Notes under the pieces: generated by a model
What the model was told of the DNA's origin: nothing
Databases searched by the model: none
Seen by the model: the letters and a program-made list of their open reading frames with translations, nothing else
Origin: an uncultured Clostridia bacterium
GTDB taxonomy: Bacteria > Bacillota > Clostridia > Oscillospirales > Acutalibacteraceae
Direction of reading: 5' to 3'
Assembly (NCBI GenBank): GCA_946610835.1
Contig: CAMOCU010000053.1
Span: 1-6,668, forward strand
DNA: 6,668 nucleotides
Program-made: the position numbers and the translations under genes
Shown: one piece after another, positions 1 to 5,977 of the stretch
How positions within the stretch are numbered: the first letter of the stretch is position 1
Layout of the letters: the number at the start of each line of letters is the position of its first letter

Positions 1-255
1 AGCGCCCTTGTCCGTATGCAGCCAGTCGGTCACGGTCACGGTGCGCACCGCGCCGGCGTTGTCGAGATTGACATACACTGTCTCCGCCTTGCGCAGGGTG
101 GACGGCGCGTCGGTATACTGCGGCTGCGCGGGGGCGGCAGCCGTTTGTGTTTCGGCAGGGACTTCGGCAGGCGCTGCCGTTTTGCCGCATGCCGTACAGA
201 GCGCTGTCAGACACAGCGCGAGCAAAAGCGCAAACATTCTTTTAGGATTTCGCAT
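1..255 (-). CDS. Secreted lipoprotein, MMPL-associated (C-terminus outside window)
   Basis: This is the first 85 codons of a gene that runs off the left edge. The start ATG (255-253) follows an AAGGAGG site at 271-265 with a 9-nt spacer, and overlaps the end of the exporter gene by 14 nt, so the two are probably translationally coupled. The product begins with a basic N-terminus (MRNPKRM), a hydrophobic stretch (about residues 8-22) and a Cys-Gly pair at 23-24 preceded by LCTA. This is a plausible though not perfect lipobox. An Ala/Pro/Thr-rich linker (about 26-50) follows, then a beta-rich start (ETVYVNLDNAGAVRTVTVTDWL, residues 59-79 approximately). From memory, similar N-terminal domains ('ETVYV...DWL') occur in exported Clostridia proteins next to MMPL exporters. 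That suggests an extracytoplasmic partner of the exporter. No function is established and the rest of the protein is not visible. Confidence 0.8.
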   Translation of the reverse strand, partial: MRNPKRMFALLLALCLTALCTACGKTAAPAEVPAETQTAAAPAQPQYTDAPSTLRKAETVYVNLDNAGAVRTVTVTDWLHTDKGA

Positions 256-2338
256 GGGATTTGTCCTCCTTGAGCCATTTGTATGTCGTTTTGCGGATCA
301 GTCCTTCGCAGATATACAGCACCGCCGGCAGAATCACCATAATCACCAGCGCGCTGATGACCGAACCGCGCGCGAGCATGGAGCAGATGCTGCGCACCAT
401 AGCAATGTCACAGATCAGATACACGCCGAATGTCGCGCTGAAAAAGACCAGTGCGCTTTGGAAGATGGATTGGCAGGACGCGTCAGCCGCATCGAGAATA
501 GCGGTCTTTTTATCCTTGCCGCTGCGCAGTTCTTCCCGGAAGCGGGTCGTCATCAGAATGGCGTAATCCACTGTGGCGCCCAGCTGCACGCACGACACAA
601 CGGTCGGCGCGATAAAGGGAATGGAATTGCCCATAAAGAAGGGCACGGATTCGTTGATGAAAATAGAAAACTCGATCAGCGAAACAAGCAGGATCGGCAC
701 GGAAGCGGAGCGGAACACGATGCCGATCAAAAGCAGGATCGCGCCGATGGAAATGATGTTGGTGACGGTAAAATCACGGTCGGTCACTTCGATCAAGTCC
801 TTGGACATAATGCCCTCGCCCGTGGCCACACCCGTGGGATCGTAGCGTTTGATGATCTGATACAGCGCGTCGCTTTGCGCGTTGCACGCATCGCTGGCCG
901 TTTCATAAGCGGAGTTGGCCAGCATGAGCTGCAGCCCCTGCTTTTCGCAGATCTCCAAAATCTGATCCGGCAGCACGCTCTGGCTGACGGCAGGGCCGAT
1001 ATAGCTGCCCAGCGCAATAACGTTTTCGATGCCGTCGAGCTGCTTGATGTCGCGGATCATGGCGGACACATCCCCCGCGCTCAGATCCGCGTCCAGAATG
1101 ATGAAGTGCGTGGTCGCCATATTGAACTCTGTTTTGAGCTTCGTCAGGCCTTCCACCGACGGCAGATCGGCCGGCAGCGAATCCACAACGTTATAATACT
1201 TTTCCGGACGGACGGAGAAAATTCCCATCGGCACGATCAGCACCAGCGCAGCCGCCGCCAGAATCCGGCGATGCCGCACGGAGAACCGCGCCAGCGCGCC
1301 GAATTTCGGCACAAACGCACGATGATGGAAGCGGTAGATCGGTTTGTAAAACAGCAAAATCATGCTCGGCAGAATCGTCACAACGGACAAAATGCCCAGC
1401 AGCACGCCCTTCGCCATGACCAGGCCGATGTCCAGCCCCAGCGTAAAGGTCATGAAGCACAGCGCGAGAAAACCGAACACGGTGGTCAACGAACTGCCCA
1501 GCACCGATATGAACGTGCCGCGGATCGCCGCGCCCATCGCCTTTGCATGGTCGCCGGGATAGTGCGCCTGCTCCTCGTTGAAGCGGTCAATGAGGAACAC
1601 GGAATAGTCCATCGTCACGCCCAGCTGCAAAATCGCGGCAATGCTCTGCGTGATGAACGAAATCTCGCCGAAAAAGAAGTTCGTCCCCATGTTGTACAGC
1701 ACGGCAAACCCCAAGCTGAACAGCACCACAAACGGCAGCACCCAGGAATTCATCGTAAAGCTCAGCACCAGCAGCGCCAGCGCAATGGCAATGGCAATGT
1801 AAATCGGCGCTTGCGCGTTGGTCAGATCGCGCGTGTCGAGCAGCATGGTCGCAAGCCCGGACAGATAACACTGCCGGTTCATCACGCCGCGGATCTGGCG
1901 GATACACTCCATCGTTTCGTCCGATGCGCTGCCGTAGGCGTAGTTGATCATGAGCATAGTGCTTTTGCCGTCCGGCGAATAAAAAATCGTCCGCACCACA
2001 TCCGGCAGCATTTCGCGCGGGATACTGATGTCGGCAATGGAATCGACCCACATCACCTGTGAAACGTTGGGGATCTGCTCGATCTTCTGCTTGATCCGCA
2101 GCACCTGCGCGCTGTCCATGTCCTCGATCACCAGGAAAGAGCTGGACGCGTTTTTAAAGACCTCGTCGAGCTTCTGTTCGGCCTGTACCGATTCCAGTTC
2201 CGACGGCAGATAGGTCAAAATGTCGTAATTGACCGGCGTGAGCAAAAAGCCGATTGCGGAAGGAACCAGCAGCACGCACGCCAGAATAAAAATCCATTTC
2301 GGATGCCGCGCAATCCAGAAAGACATTTTTTCGATCAC
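242..2338 (-). CDS. MMPL/RND-family membrane transporter
   Basis: A 698-residue inner-membrane protein with the two-fold repeat of the MMPL branch of RND exporters. About twelve membrane segments are visible: one near residues 15-34, five between about 179 and 330, one near 357-375, and five between about 525 and 678. Extracytoplasmic loops of roughly 145 residues follow the first and seventh segments. Each half carries the family's central charged motif in its fourth helix: QLGVTMDYSVFLIDRF (Asp near 244) and QLGATVDYAILMTTRF (Asp near 591). These are the expected proton-relay positions. The start is taken as GTG at 2338-2336, nine nt after GGAGG (2352-2348) and forming a 4-nt GTGA overlap with the TetR stop. 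The upstream in-frame TTG at 2344 lies only 3 nt from that site. Family knowledge suggests proton-driven export of lipids, peptides or drugs; the substrate cannot be read from the sequence. It is co-transcribed with a TetR regulator and a lipoprotein. Confidence 0.93.
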   Translation of the reverse strand: MIEKMSFWIARHPKWIFILACVLLVPSAIGFLLTPVNYDILTYLPSELESVQAEQKLDEVFKNASSSFLVIEDMDSAQVLRIKQKIEQIPNVSQVMWVDSIADISIPREMLPDVVRTIFYSPDGKSTMLMINYAYGSASDETMECIRQIRGVMNRQCYLSGLATMLLDTRDLTNAQAPIYIAIAIALALLVLSFTMNSWVLPFVVLFSLGFAVLYNMGTNFFFGEISFITQSIAAILQLGVTMDYSVFLIDRFNEEQAHYPGDHAKAMGAAIRGTFISVLGSSLTTVFGFLALCFMTFTLGLDIGLVMAKGVLLGILSVVTILPSMILLFYKPIYRFHHRAFVPKFGALARFSVRHRRILAAAALVLIVPMGIFSVRPEKYYNVVDSLPADLPSVEGLTKLKTEFNMATTHFIILDADLSAGDVSAMIRDIKQLDGIENVIALGSYIGPAVSQSVLPDQILEICEKQGLQLMLANSAYETASDACNAQSDALYQIIKRYDPTGVATGEGIMSKDLIEVTDRDFTVTNIISIGAILLLIGIVFRSASVPILLVSLIEFSIFINESVPFFMGNSIPFIAPTVVSCVQLGATVDYAILMTTRFREELRSGKDKKTAILDAADASCQSIFQSALVFFSATFGVYLICDIAMVRSICSMLARGSVISALVIMVILPAVLYICEGLIRKTTYKWLKEDKSHAKS
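265..271 (-). promoter_or_regulatory. Ribosome binding site of the lipoprotein gene
   Basis: AAGGAGG on the minus strand lies 9 nt upstream of the ATG at 255-253 and inside the last codons of the exporter gene. It fixes the start of the lipoprotein gene, which is otherwise only visible as an open edge frame. Confidence 0.8.
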
Positions 2339-2934
2339 GCACAATCACCTCCCTGTGCCATGCGCCGCACCGCGTCGTGAACGGCGGGCAGTATTTCGTC
2401 AATTGTGTACGGATGCGCGCCGAGGATCGCGTCGCAGCAAACGCTGCCGATCATCTGTGTGAGCACATACAGGCGTTTCTGTGCGCACTCGGTCGCCATC
2501 CCCTGCGCCGTAAACAACGCGGTCAGGTACTCGATGTCGTCGCGAAACTCCGGAATCTCCCGGTACGGCGAGCCGGCAAACAGCGTTGTAAAGCGCTTGT
2601 CGATCAGCGCGGTAACTTCGCGGTTCTGCCGCAGATAAGAGACGATCTCGTCCGTCAAAAACTGCAGCTGCGCCGCCACGCTCATGGGCTGCGCCTGCTG
2701 CCGCAGCGTCCGGCACGCACGCATAAAAATCTCTGCCGTGTGCCGCATGACGATCTGATCGAGCAAGTCTGTCTTGTCCCGAAAATACAAATAAAATGTT
2801 CCCTTTGCCACGCCCGCGAGCTTGACCACGTCGTCGATCGCCGTTTCGGACACCGATCTGGCCAGAAACAGGCGATTGCCCGCGTCGAGGATTTTTAAGC
2901 GTTTGGCGCTTTTGTTTTCTGCAGCGCTCGCCAT
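2335..2934 (-). CDS. TetR/AcrR-family transcriptional regulator
   Basis: A 199-residue regulator, a normal length for the family. The N-terminal DNA-binding domain spans about residues 10-56, with the signature run from ILDAGNRLF (15-23) through TAIDDVVKLAGVAKGTFYLYF (31-51). The recognition helix lies around AKGTFYLYF and is followed by KTDLL. The rest (about 60-195) is the helical ligand-binding and dimerisation domain, which varies between members and does not reveal the ligand. ATG at 2934 is chosen because GGAGG (2947-2943) lies 8 nt upstream. The further upstream GTG at 2943 falls inside that ribosome binding site. The gene is first in a TetR-exporter-lipoprotein operon. Two TGAC-N5-GTCA palindromes flank its promoter, so it most likely represses its own operon until a ligand, perhaps a substrate of the exporter, releases it. 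Confidence 0.93.
   Translation of the reverse strand: MASAAENKSAKRLKILDAGNRLFLARSVSETAIDDVVKLAGVAKGTFYLYFRDKTDLLDQIVMRHTAEIFMRACRTLRQQAQPMSVAAQLQFLTDEIVSYLRQNREVTALIDKRFTTLFAGSPYREIPEFRDDIEYLTALFTAQGMATECAQKRLYVLTQMIGSVCCDAILGAHPYTIDEILPAVHDAVRRMAQGGDCA
2348..2352 (-). promoter_or_regulatory. Ribosome binding site deciding the GTG start of the exporter
   Basis: GGAGG followed by TGAT on the minus strand, inside the 3' end of the TetR gene. The spacing is 9 nt to GTG at 2338 and only 3 nt to TTG at 2344, so the GTG is preferred. The GTG overlaps the TetR stop as GTGA. Confidence 0.75.
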
Positions 2935-2942
2935 GCCGTTCA

Positions 2943-2947
2943 CCTCC
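2943..2947 (-). promoter_or_regulatory. Ribosome binding site of the TetR gene
   Basis: GGAGG on the minus strand, 8 nt upstream of ATG at 2934-2932. It overlaps the alternative GTG at 2943-2941 and therefore rules that start out. Confidence 0.75.
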
Positions 2948-2956
2948 GGATAAAAA

Positions 2957-2971
2957 ATGACCGATAGTCAT
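2957..2971. promoter_or_regulatory. Putative TetR operator O1 (downstream site)
   Basis: ATGACCGATAGTCAT is a perfect 5+5 inverted repeat around a 5-nt centre. It lies at the predicted transcription start (about 2972) of the TetR operon and 22 nt before the start codon. A dimer bound here would block initiation or early elongation. It shares the TGAC-N5-GTCA core with the site at 2994-3006. Binding by the adjacent TetR is an inference. Confidence 0.75.
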
Positions 2972-2978
2972 CTTCTAT

Positions 2979-3007
2979 AGTATATGCAGAAAATGACCAT
3001 CAGTCAA
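2979..3007 (-). promoter_or_regulatory. Sigma-A-type promoter of the TetR-exporter-lipoprotein operon
   Basis: On the minus strand, a -35 TTGACT (3007-3002), a 17-bp spacer and a -10 TATACT (2984-2979) give a near-consensus housekeeping promoter. Transcription would start near 2972, leaving a leader of about 38 nt before the TetR ATG. The -35 is embedded in the second operator-like palindrome, and the start point abuts the first. Confidence 0.8.
2994..3006. promoter_or_regulatory. Putative TetR operator O2 (overlaps -35)
   Basis: TGACCATCAGTCA is a 4+4 inverted repeat with the same TGAC-N5-GTCA architecture as O1, centred 36 bp away. It covers five of the six -35 bases (TTGACT) of the operon promoter, so occupancy would compete directly with RNA polymerase. 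It is one base-pair step weaker than O1, because the outermost A is not matched. Confidence 0.7.
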
Positions 3008-3031
3008 TATTTTGCGACGAGAATTCACGGA

Positions 3032-4333
3032 TTATTCACATTCCCCGTACTGCCGGACAAGGGATTTGAAATGCCGGCCTTTTTCCTCGAAATTCCTGTA
3101 TACATTGTAGCTTGCCGCAGCGGGAGAAAACAGGCACGTGTTGCCTTTTTCCGTCAGCCGGTATGCCGCGCGCACGGCGTCCTCCATATCCGCGGCCTTA
3201 TACAGCGTTTTACCGCACGCCGCGGCCGCAAGCGTGTCGCAGATCGCATGCCCCGTGTCCGGCAGCCCGATGAGATTGCGCACACCGCCCGCAGCAAGCG
3301 CCGCGCAGAACGGCCCGTAATCCAGTCCGCGGTCCAGCCCGCCGAACAGCAGCGTGTCCACATCCTGCAGCGCCTCCAGCTCCAGCAGAACAACCTCCGG
3401 CGCGGTGGCGATGCTGTCGTTGACAAATCGGATACCGCGGAAGGTTCCGACAGGCTCCATACGGTGTTCGATGCCGCCAAAGCGGCGGATACCTTCGAGG
3501 ATCGCCGCATCCGGCACGCCAAGCTCCCGCGCCGCGGCCGCTGCGAACGCCGCGTTCAGCGCGTTGTGCTTGCCGGGCAGACGCGGATTTTCCGCCGCGG
3601 CCGCCATCGGATACGGCGGCAGATCAGGCGTGTCGACCCCGATCGGCAGAACGCGGCCGGGCAGCGCTTTGTCCCGCAGATACGCCTGCAATCCCGGCAC
3701 GTCGCCGCAGATCAGCAGATCCTCCGCCGTTTGGAACTGCGCAATATGCAGCTTCGCCGCGGCATAGCCGTCGAATCCATCATAATGGTCGAGATGCTCG
3801 GCGTAAAGATTGGTAAAAATCGCAATATGAGGCGATACGCGCATGAATTCGAGCTGGTGGCAGCTGAGTTCCATGACCGCAACCTGCCCCGCGCACGCGT
3901 CGATCACATCGAGCACCGGCACGCCGATATTTCCTGCCAGAACATGCGCAACGCCGCCTGCCTGCAGGATCTCATGCACGAGCGTGGACGTTGTGGTTTT
4001 GCCTTTGGTTCCGGTCACGCCGACGACGGTGCAGTCGGCAAACCGCAGAAACAGATCCGTCTGGCATGTTACCTCCACGCCCGGCGGGATCGGCACGCCG
4101 ACAAACGGAATGCCGGGAGATTTGAGCACAAGATCAAAATCCTGCATATGCGTCAGATACTCCGCGCCGTAAAACCCGGGATAGCCCGGGATGCCGGGGT
4201 CTTTTTGGTCGGCCAGAGTGATCGCGGCGGTCGGGACATGACGCTGCAGGTATGCAAGCGACGAGCGTCCTTCCCTGCCCATGCCGAGAATCAATATTTT
4301 TTTATGTTGTAAATATTCAGAAAGTGCGGACAA
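3032..4333 (-). CDS. murD2: MurD-family UDP-N-acetylmuramoyl-L-alanine--glutamate ligase, MurD2-type (probably adds L-glutamate)
   Basis: A 433-residue cytoplasmic Mur ligase, the usual MurD length, with all three domains. The N-terminal UDP-binding Rossmann part holds ILGMGREG (15-22) and KSPGIP (71-76). The central ATPase has the P-loop GVTGTKGKTTT (105-115), ELSCHQLE (155-162), NLYAEHLDHY (175-184) and KHNALNAAFA (255-264). The C-terminal glutamate-binding domain has NDSIATAPE (305-313), GGLDRGLDY (331-339) and SPAAASYNVY (403-411). Several C-terminal residues differ from classical D-Glu-adding MurD: Ile for Lys in DSKAT, Arg for Lys in GGDGK, and Tyr where Phe is usual. With the adjacent MurL homologue this points to MurD2, which forms UDP-MurNAc-L-Ala-L-Glu. 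The start is TTG at 4333-4331, 10 nt after AGGAG; no ATG or GTG lies before the Rossmann motif. It overlaps the murL end by 17 nt. An ordinary D-Glu-adding MurD remains possible, but Mur ligase identity is certain. Confidence 0.9.
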   Translation of the reverse strand: MSALSEYLQHKKILILGMGREGRSSLAYLQRHVPTAAITLADQKDPGIPGYPGFYGAEYLTHMQDFDLVLKSPGIPFVGVPIPPGVEVTCQTDLFLRFADCTVVGVTGTKGKTTTSTLVHEILQAGGVAHVLAGNIGVPVLDVIDACAGQVAVMELSCHQLEFMRVSPHIAIFTNLYAEHLDHYDGFDGYAAAKLHIAQFQTAEDLLICGDVPGLQAYLRDKALPGRVLPIGVDTPDLPPYPMAAAAENPRLPGKHNALNAAFAAAAARELGVPDAAILEGIRRFGGIEHRMEPVGTFRGIRFVNDSIATAPEVVLLELEALQDVDTLLFGGLDRGLDYGPFCAALAAGGVRNLIGLPDTGHAICDTLAAAACGKTLYKAADMEDAVRAAYRLTEKGNTCLFSPAAASYNVYRNFEEKGRHFKSLVRQYGECE

Positions 4334-5681
4334 AATCGTACATCTCCTTTACACAGTGCATGTACTTCCCGGGCACGTGATGCTCCGAATTGAACGCGGA
4401 GAGCGGATCGGTCTGCGGCTGCGGAACATGCGCTTCGCTCCATGCCAGCAGCGCCGGCAGCGGCTGCGACGCATCGCGCATGCGGCGGATCGTTCGCCAC
4501 AGCGCCGCGCGCACCTCCTCCACCGTACCGATACACTCAAACGGCTTTTCCGCCGACAGACCGCACAGCTCCTTTAGAGAAGGCAGCAGCGGCGTTTTGT
4601 CGAGCAAATCTTCGCCGAAAATCGCGCGCAGCGACTGCGGCGGCAGGAACGGAGAAAGGATCACGCAAACAAACAGACACTTCGCGCAGCTGCAGCACCA
4701 GACGTTCTTTTTGCTGCCTGCATTGCAGCTGCGGAATACCGGGTGGAACTGCGGCAGGGCAGCAAATTGACAGGCAATCTGCATTTCGTTGAACGGACGC
4801 AGCAGGCTGAAATAGCGGATCGGCAGCGCGAGCGCATCGCACACATAATCGGTAAAATCCTGCTCGAACGTGTAGGATTTGGAATACTGATGATTGACGT
4901 CCGTACCGGGAACGGTGGATTCGTTGGCGCTCGCCTCGTTGGACAGCAGAATGTCCTCGCCGCCGATCAGATACGCGCAATACAGCGATAAAAACGCCAC
5001 GATGGCGGAAAAAGGCGTGTGCCCGTTGAGAAAACCGCGCCGGTTCAAATCAAGCAAAGCAGGGTCGATCGTGCGGTAGGTACGCACCATGCGCTGCGCC
5101 GGCAGTCGGGCAGCCAGCAGCGTGTCTGTGCGCGCCTGCTGGTCGTTGACCGTAAATCCGTAAACCGTGTCGCGCTGTGCGTGCAGAAGCGAAAGCGTCA
5201 CAGCGGAATCCTTGCCGCCGCCGATCGGCACGAGCTGAATGCCCGCCGTGTGGAACACGCCGTCGGTCGGCATCTGCCCCGCGCGCACACGCACCTGCAC
5301 ATAATCCTGTTCGGTCGTCGTCACACCGTTGCGGTAAAAGAATTCGCCCAAGCCGTGATACCAGAGTTTTTTCCACCACTGCACCTGTGCGTCGGTCAGG
5401 CAGCCGCAGCGGATCTCGATCACCGGCGGGCAGACTGCCTTGTAATAGCTGACCGCCTCCGTCAGGCCGAGCGCAAAAACAATCGCCTTCGCAGTGTCTG
5501 AATCCGGCGCAGCGCACACCGGCAGCGCGTCGATGGGAATACGCGTTTCGGGATGGAATTCCGCCAGCCCCGGCACAGAAAAATCGAACGTCAGCCGAAT
5601 CTCCCCGGCCGACACGTCGATGTGGTAGTCCTCATACACAAACACGGGATACATCCCGCGCAGCTCTTCAAATGAATACAT
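4317..5681 (-). CDS. murL: UDP-N-acetyl-alpha-D-muramoyl-L-alanyl-L-glutamate epimerase (MurL)
   Basis: A 454-residue cytoplasmic protein recognised as MurL. In the described family it uses ATP (to AMP and diphosphate) to activate the glutamate of UDP-MurNAc-L-Ala-L-Glu and invert it to D-Glu. An N-terminal domain (about 1-145) precedes a PP-loop-type nucleotide-binding core with VPIGGGKDSAVTLSLL (151-166). A conserved-looking polar segment follows, LLSNEASANESTVPGTDVN (245-263), then HQYSKSYTFEQDF. A cysteine cluster (C319, C329, C330, C332, C335, around WCCSCAKC) resembles a metal site. The segment 411-454 is a short C-terminal tail. ATG at 5681-5679 is chosen because GGAGG (5693-5689) lies 7 nt upstream. 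The upstream TTG at 5732 lies within the -35 of the promoter and would not be transcribed. The overlapping MurD-family gene downstream supports the assignment. Other PP-loop roles, such as an amidotransferase or tRNA modification, fit the context less well. The name rests on recognition, not a search. Confidence 0.83.
   Translation of the reverse strand: MYSFEELRGMYPVFVYEDYHIDVSAGEIRLTFDFSVPGLAEFHPETRIPIDALPVCAAPDSDTAKAIVFALGLTEAVSYYKAVCPPVIEIRCGCLTDAQVQWWKKLWYHGLGEFFYRNGVTTTEQDYVQVRVRAGQMPTDGVFHTAGIQLVPIGGGKDSAVTLSLLHAQRDTVYGFTVNDQQARTDTLLAARLPAQRMVRTYRTIDPALLDLNRRGFLNGHTPFSAIVAFLSLYCAYLIGGEDILLSNEASANESTVPGTDVNHQYSKSYTFEQDFTDYVCDALALPIRYFSLLRPFNEMQIACQFAALPQFHPVFRSCNAGSKKNVWCCSCAKCLFVCVILSPFLPPQSLRAIFGEDLLDKTPLLPSLKELCGLSAEKPFECIGTVEEVRAALWRTIRRMRDASQPLPALLAWSEAHVPQPQTDPLSAFNSEHHVPGKYMHCVKEMYDFVRTF
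4344..4348 (-). promoter_or_regulatory. Ribosome binding site supporting a TTG start for murD2
   Basis: AGGAG on the minus strand lies 10 nt before TTG at 4333-4331, inside the last codons of murL. The nearer ATG (4343-4341) is in the murL frame and ends at once at the murL stop, so TTG is the only workable start. Confidence 0.65.
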
Positions 5682-5688
5682 CCGATCG

Positions 5689-5693
5689 CCTCC
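5689..5693 (-). promoter_or_regulatory. Ribosome binding site deciding the murL start
   Basis: GGAGG on the minus strand, 7 nt before ATG at 5681-5679. It favours this Met over the upstream in-frame TTG at 5732. Confidence 0.75.
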
Positions 5694-5703
5694 AACTTTT
5701 TCT

Positions 5704-5732
5704 ATTGTAACAGATACCGCCTTCGGTTGCAA
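5704..5732 (-). promoter_or_regulatory. Candidate sigma-A promoter of the murL-murD2 pair
   Basis: On the minus strand, -35 TTGCAA (5732-5727), a 17-bp spacer and -10 TACAAT (5709-5704), the latter preceded by TGT to make an extended -10 (TGTTACAAT). Initiation would fall near 5697, giving a very short leader of about 16 nt that still contains the GGAGG site. The -35 matches the consensus in four of six positions and the -10 in five of six. Confidence 0.6.
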
Positions 5733-5876
5733 GGGGAAAACGTCGAACTCTCAAAACCTGCACGAAAGCAGCCGGACTGAATCCGATCCGAAAGATGTCT
5801 CCTTTTACCAAAAATGTGCCCCACGGTATCCGAGAAATCCATGTGCGTCTCGCTGCCGTCTTCTGTTAGAAGAGTA

Positions 5877-5905
5877 TTGCAAATAAAGCAGCCATATGAT
5901 AAAAT
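5877..5905 (+). promoter_or_regulatory. Candidate promoter of the hydrolase gene
   Basis: TTGCAA (5877-5882), a 17-bp spacer and TAAAAT (5900-5905) preceded by TGA, which makes an extended -10 (TGATAAAAT). Transcription would start near 5912 and leave a leader of about 74 nt. The architecture matches the murL promoter on the other strand, with the same -35 hexamer, spacing and extended -10. Confidence 0.55.
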
Positions 5906-5972
5906 CAATATAGACTTCCTTCAAAATCTACTGTATCCTATAAAAGTGAAATAGGCTTTTTACTCATTTGAT

Positions 5973-5977
5973 AAGGA
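5973..5977 (+). promoter_or_regulatory. Ribosome binding site of the hydrolase gene
   Basis: AAGGA, 8 nt upstream of ATG at 5986-5988. It is weaker than the sites in the minus-strand genes but well placed, and supports the chosen start. Confidence 0.6.

Noticed and set aside
1783..1800. Short tandem repeat of CAATGG within the exporter gene.
   Set aside because: It encodes alternating Ile-Ala in a membrane helix (IAIAIA). This is a codon-level coincidence of a hydrophobic stretch rather than a repeat element.
8..2062. A 684-codon open frame on the plus strand opposite the exporter gene.
   Set aside because: It is antisense to a clear 12-TM MMPL protein. Its translation is rich in His, Arg, Gln and Asn with no recognisable domain, and it has no ribosome binding site. 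It is the usual shadow frame of a GC-rich gene.
2335..2943. GTG at 2943 as the TetR start.
   Set aside because: It overlaps the GGAGG ribosome binding site itself. ATG at 2934 has an 8-nt spacer.
2984..4312. A 442-codon plus-strand open frame opposite murD2.
   Set aside because: It is Arg/His/Gln-rich without motifs, and lies antisense to a complete Mur ligase. Codon bias of the real gene explains it.
4317..5732. TTG at 5732 as the murL start (471 residues).
   Set aside because: It coincides with the -35 hexamer of the predicted promoter and has no ribosome binding site. ATG at 5681 has GGAGG 7 nt upstream.
5941..5961. TAAAAG/CTTTTTA pairing as a terminator or riboswitch.
   Set aside because: The stem is short, imperfect and AT-only. 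It lies in the leader of the hydrolase gene with no following U-tract and no recognisable riboswitch core.
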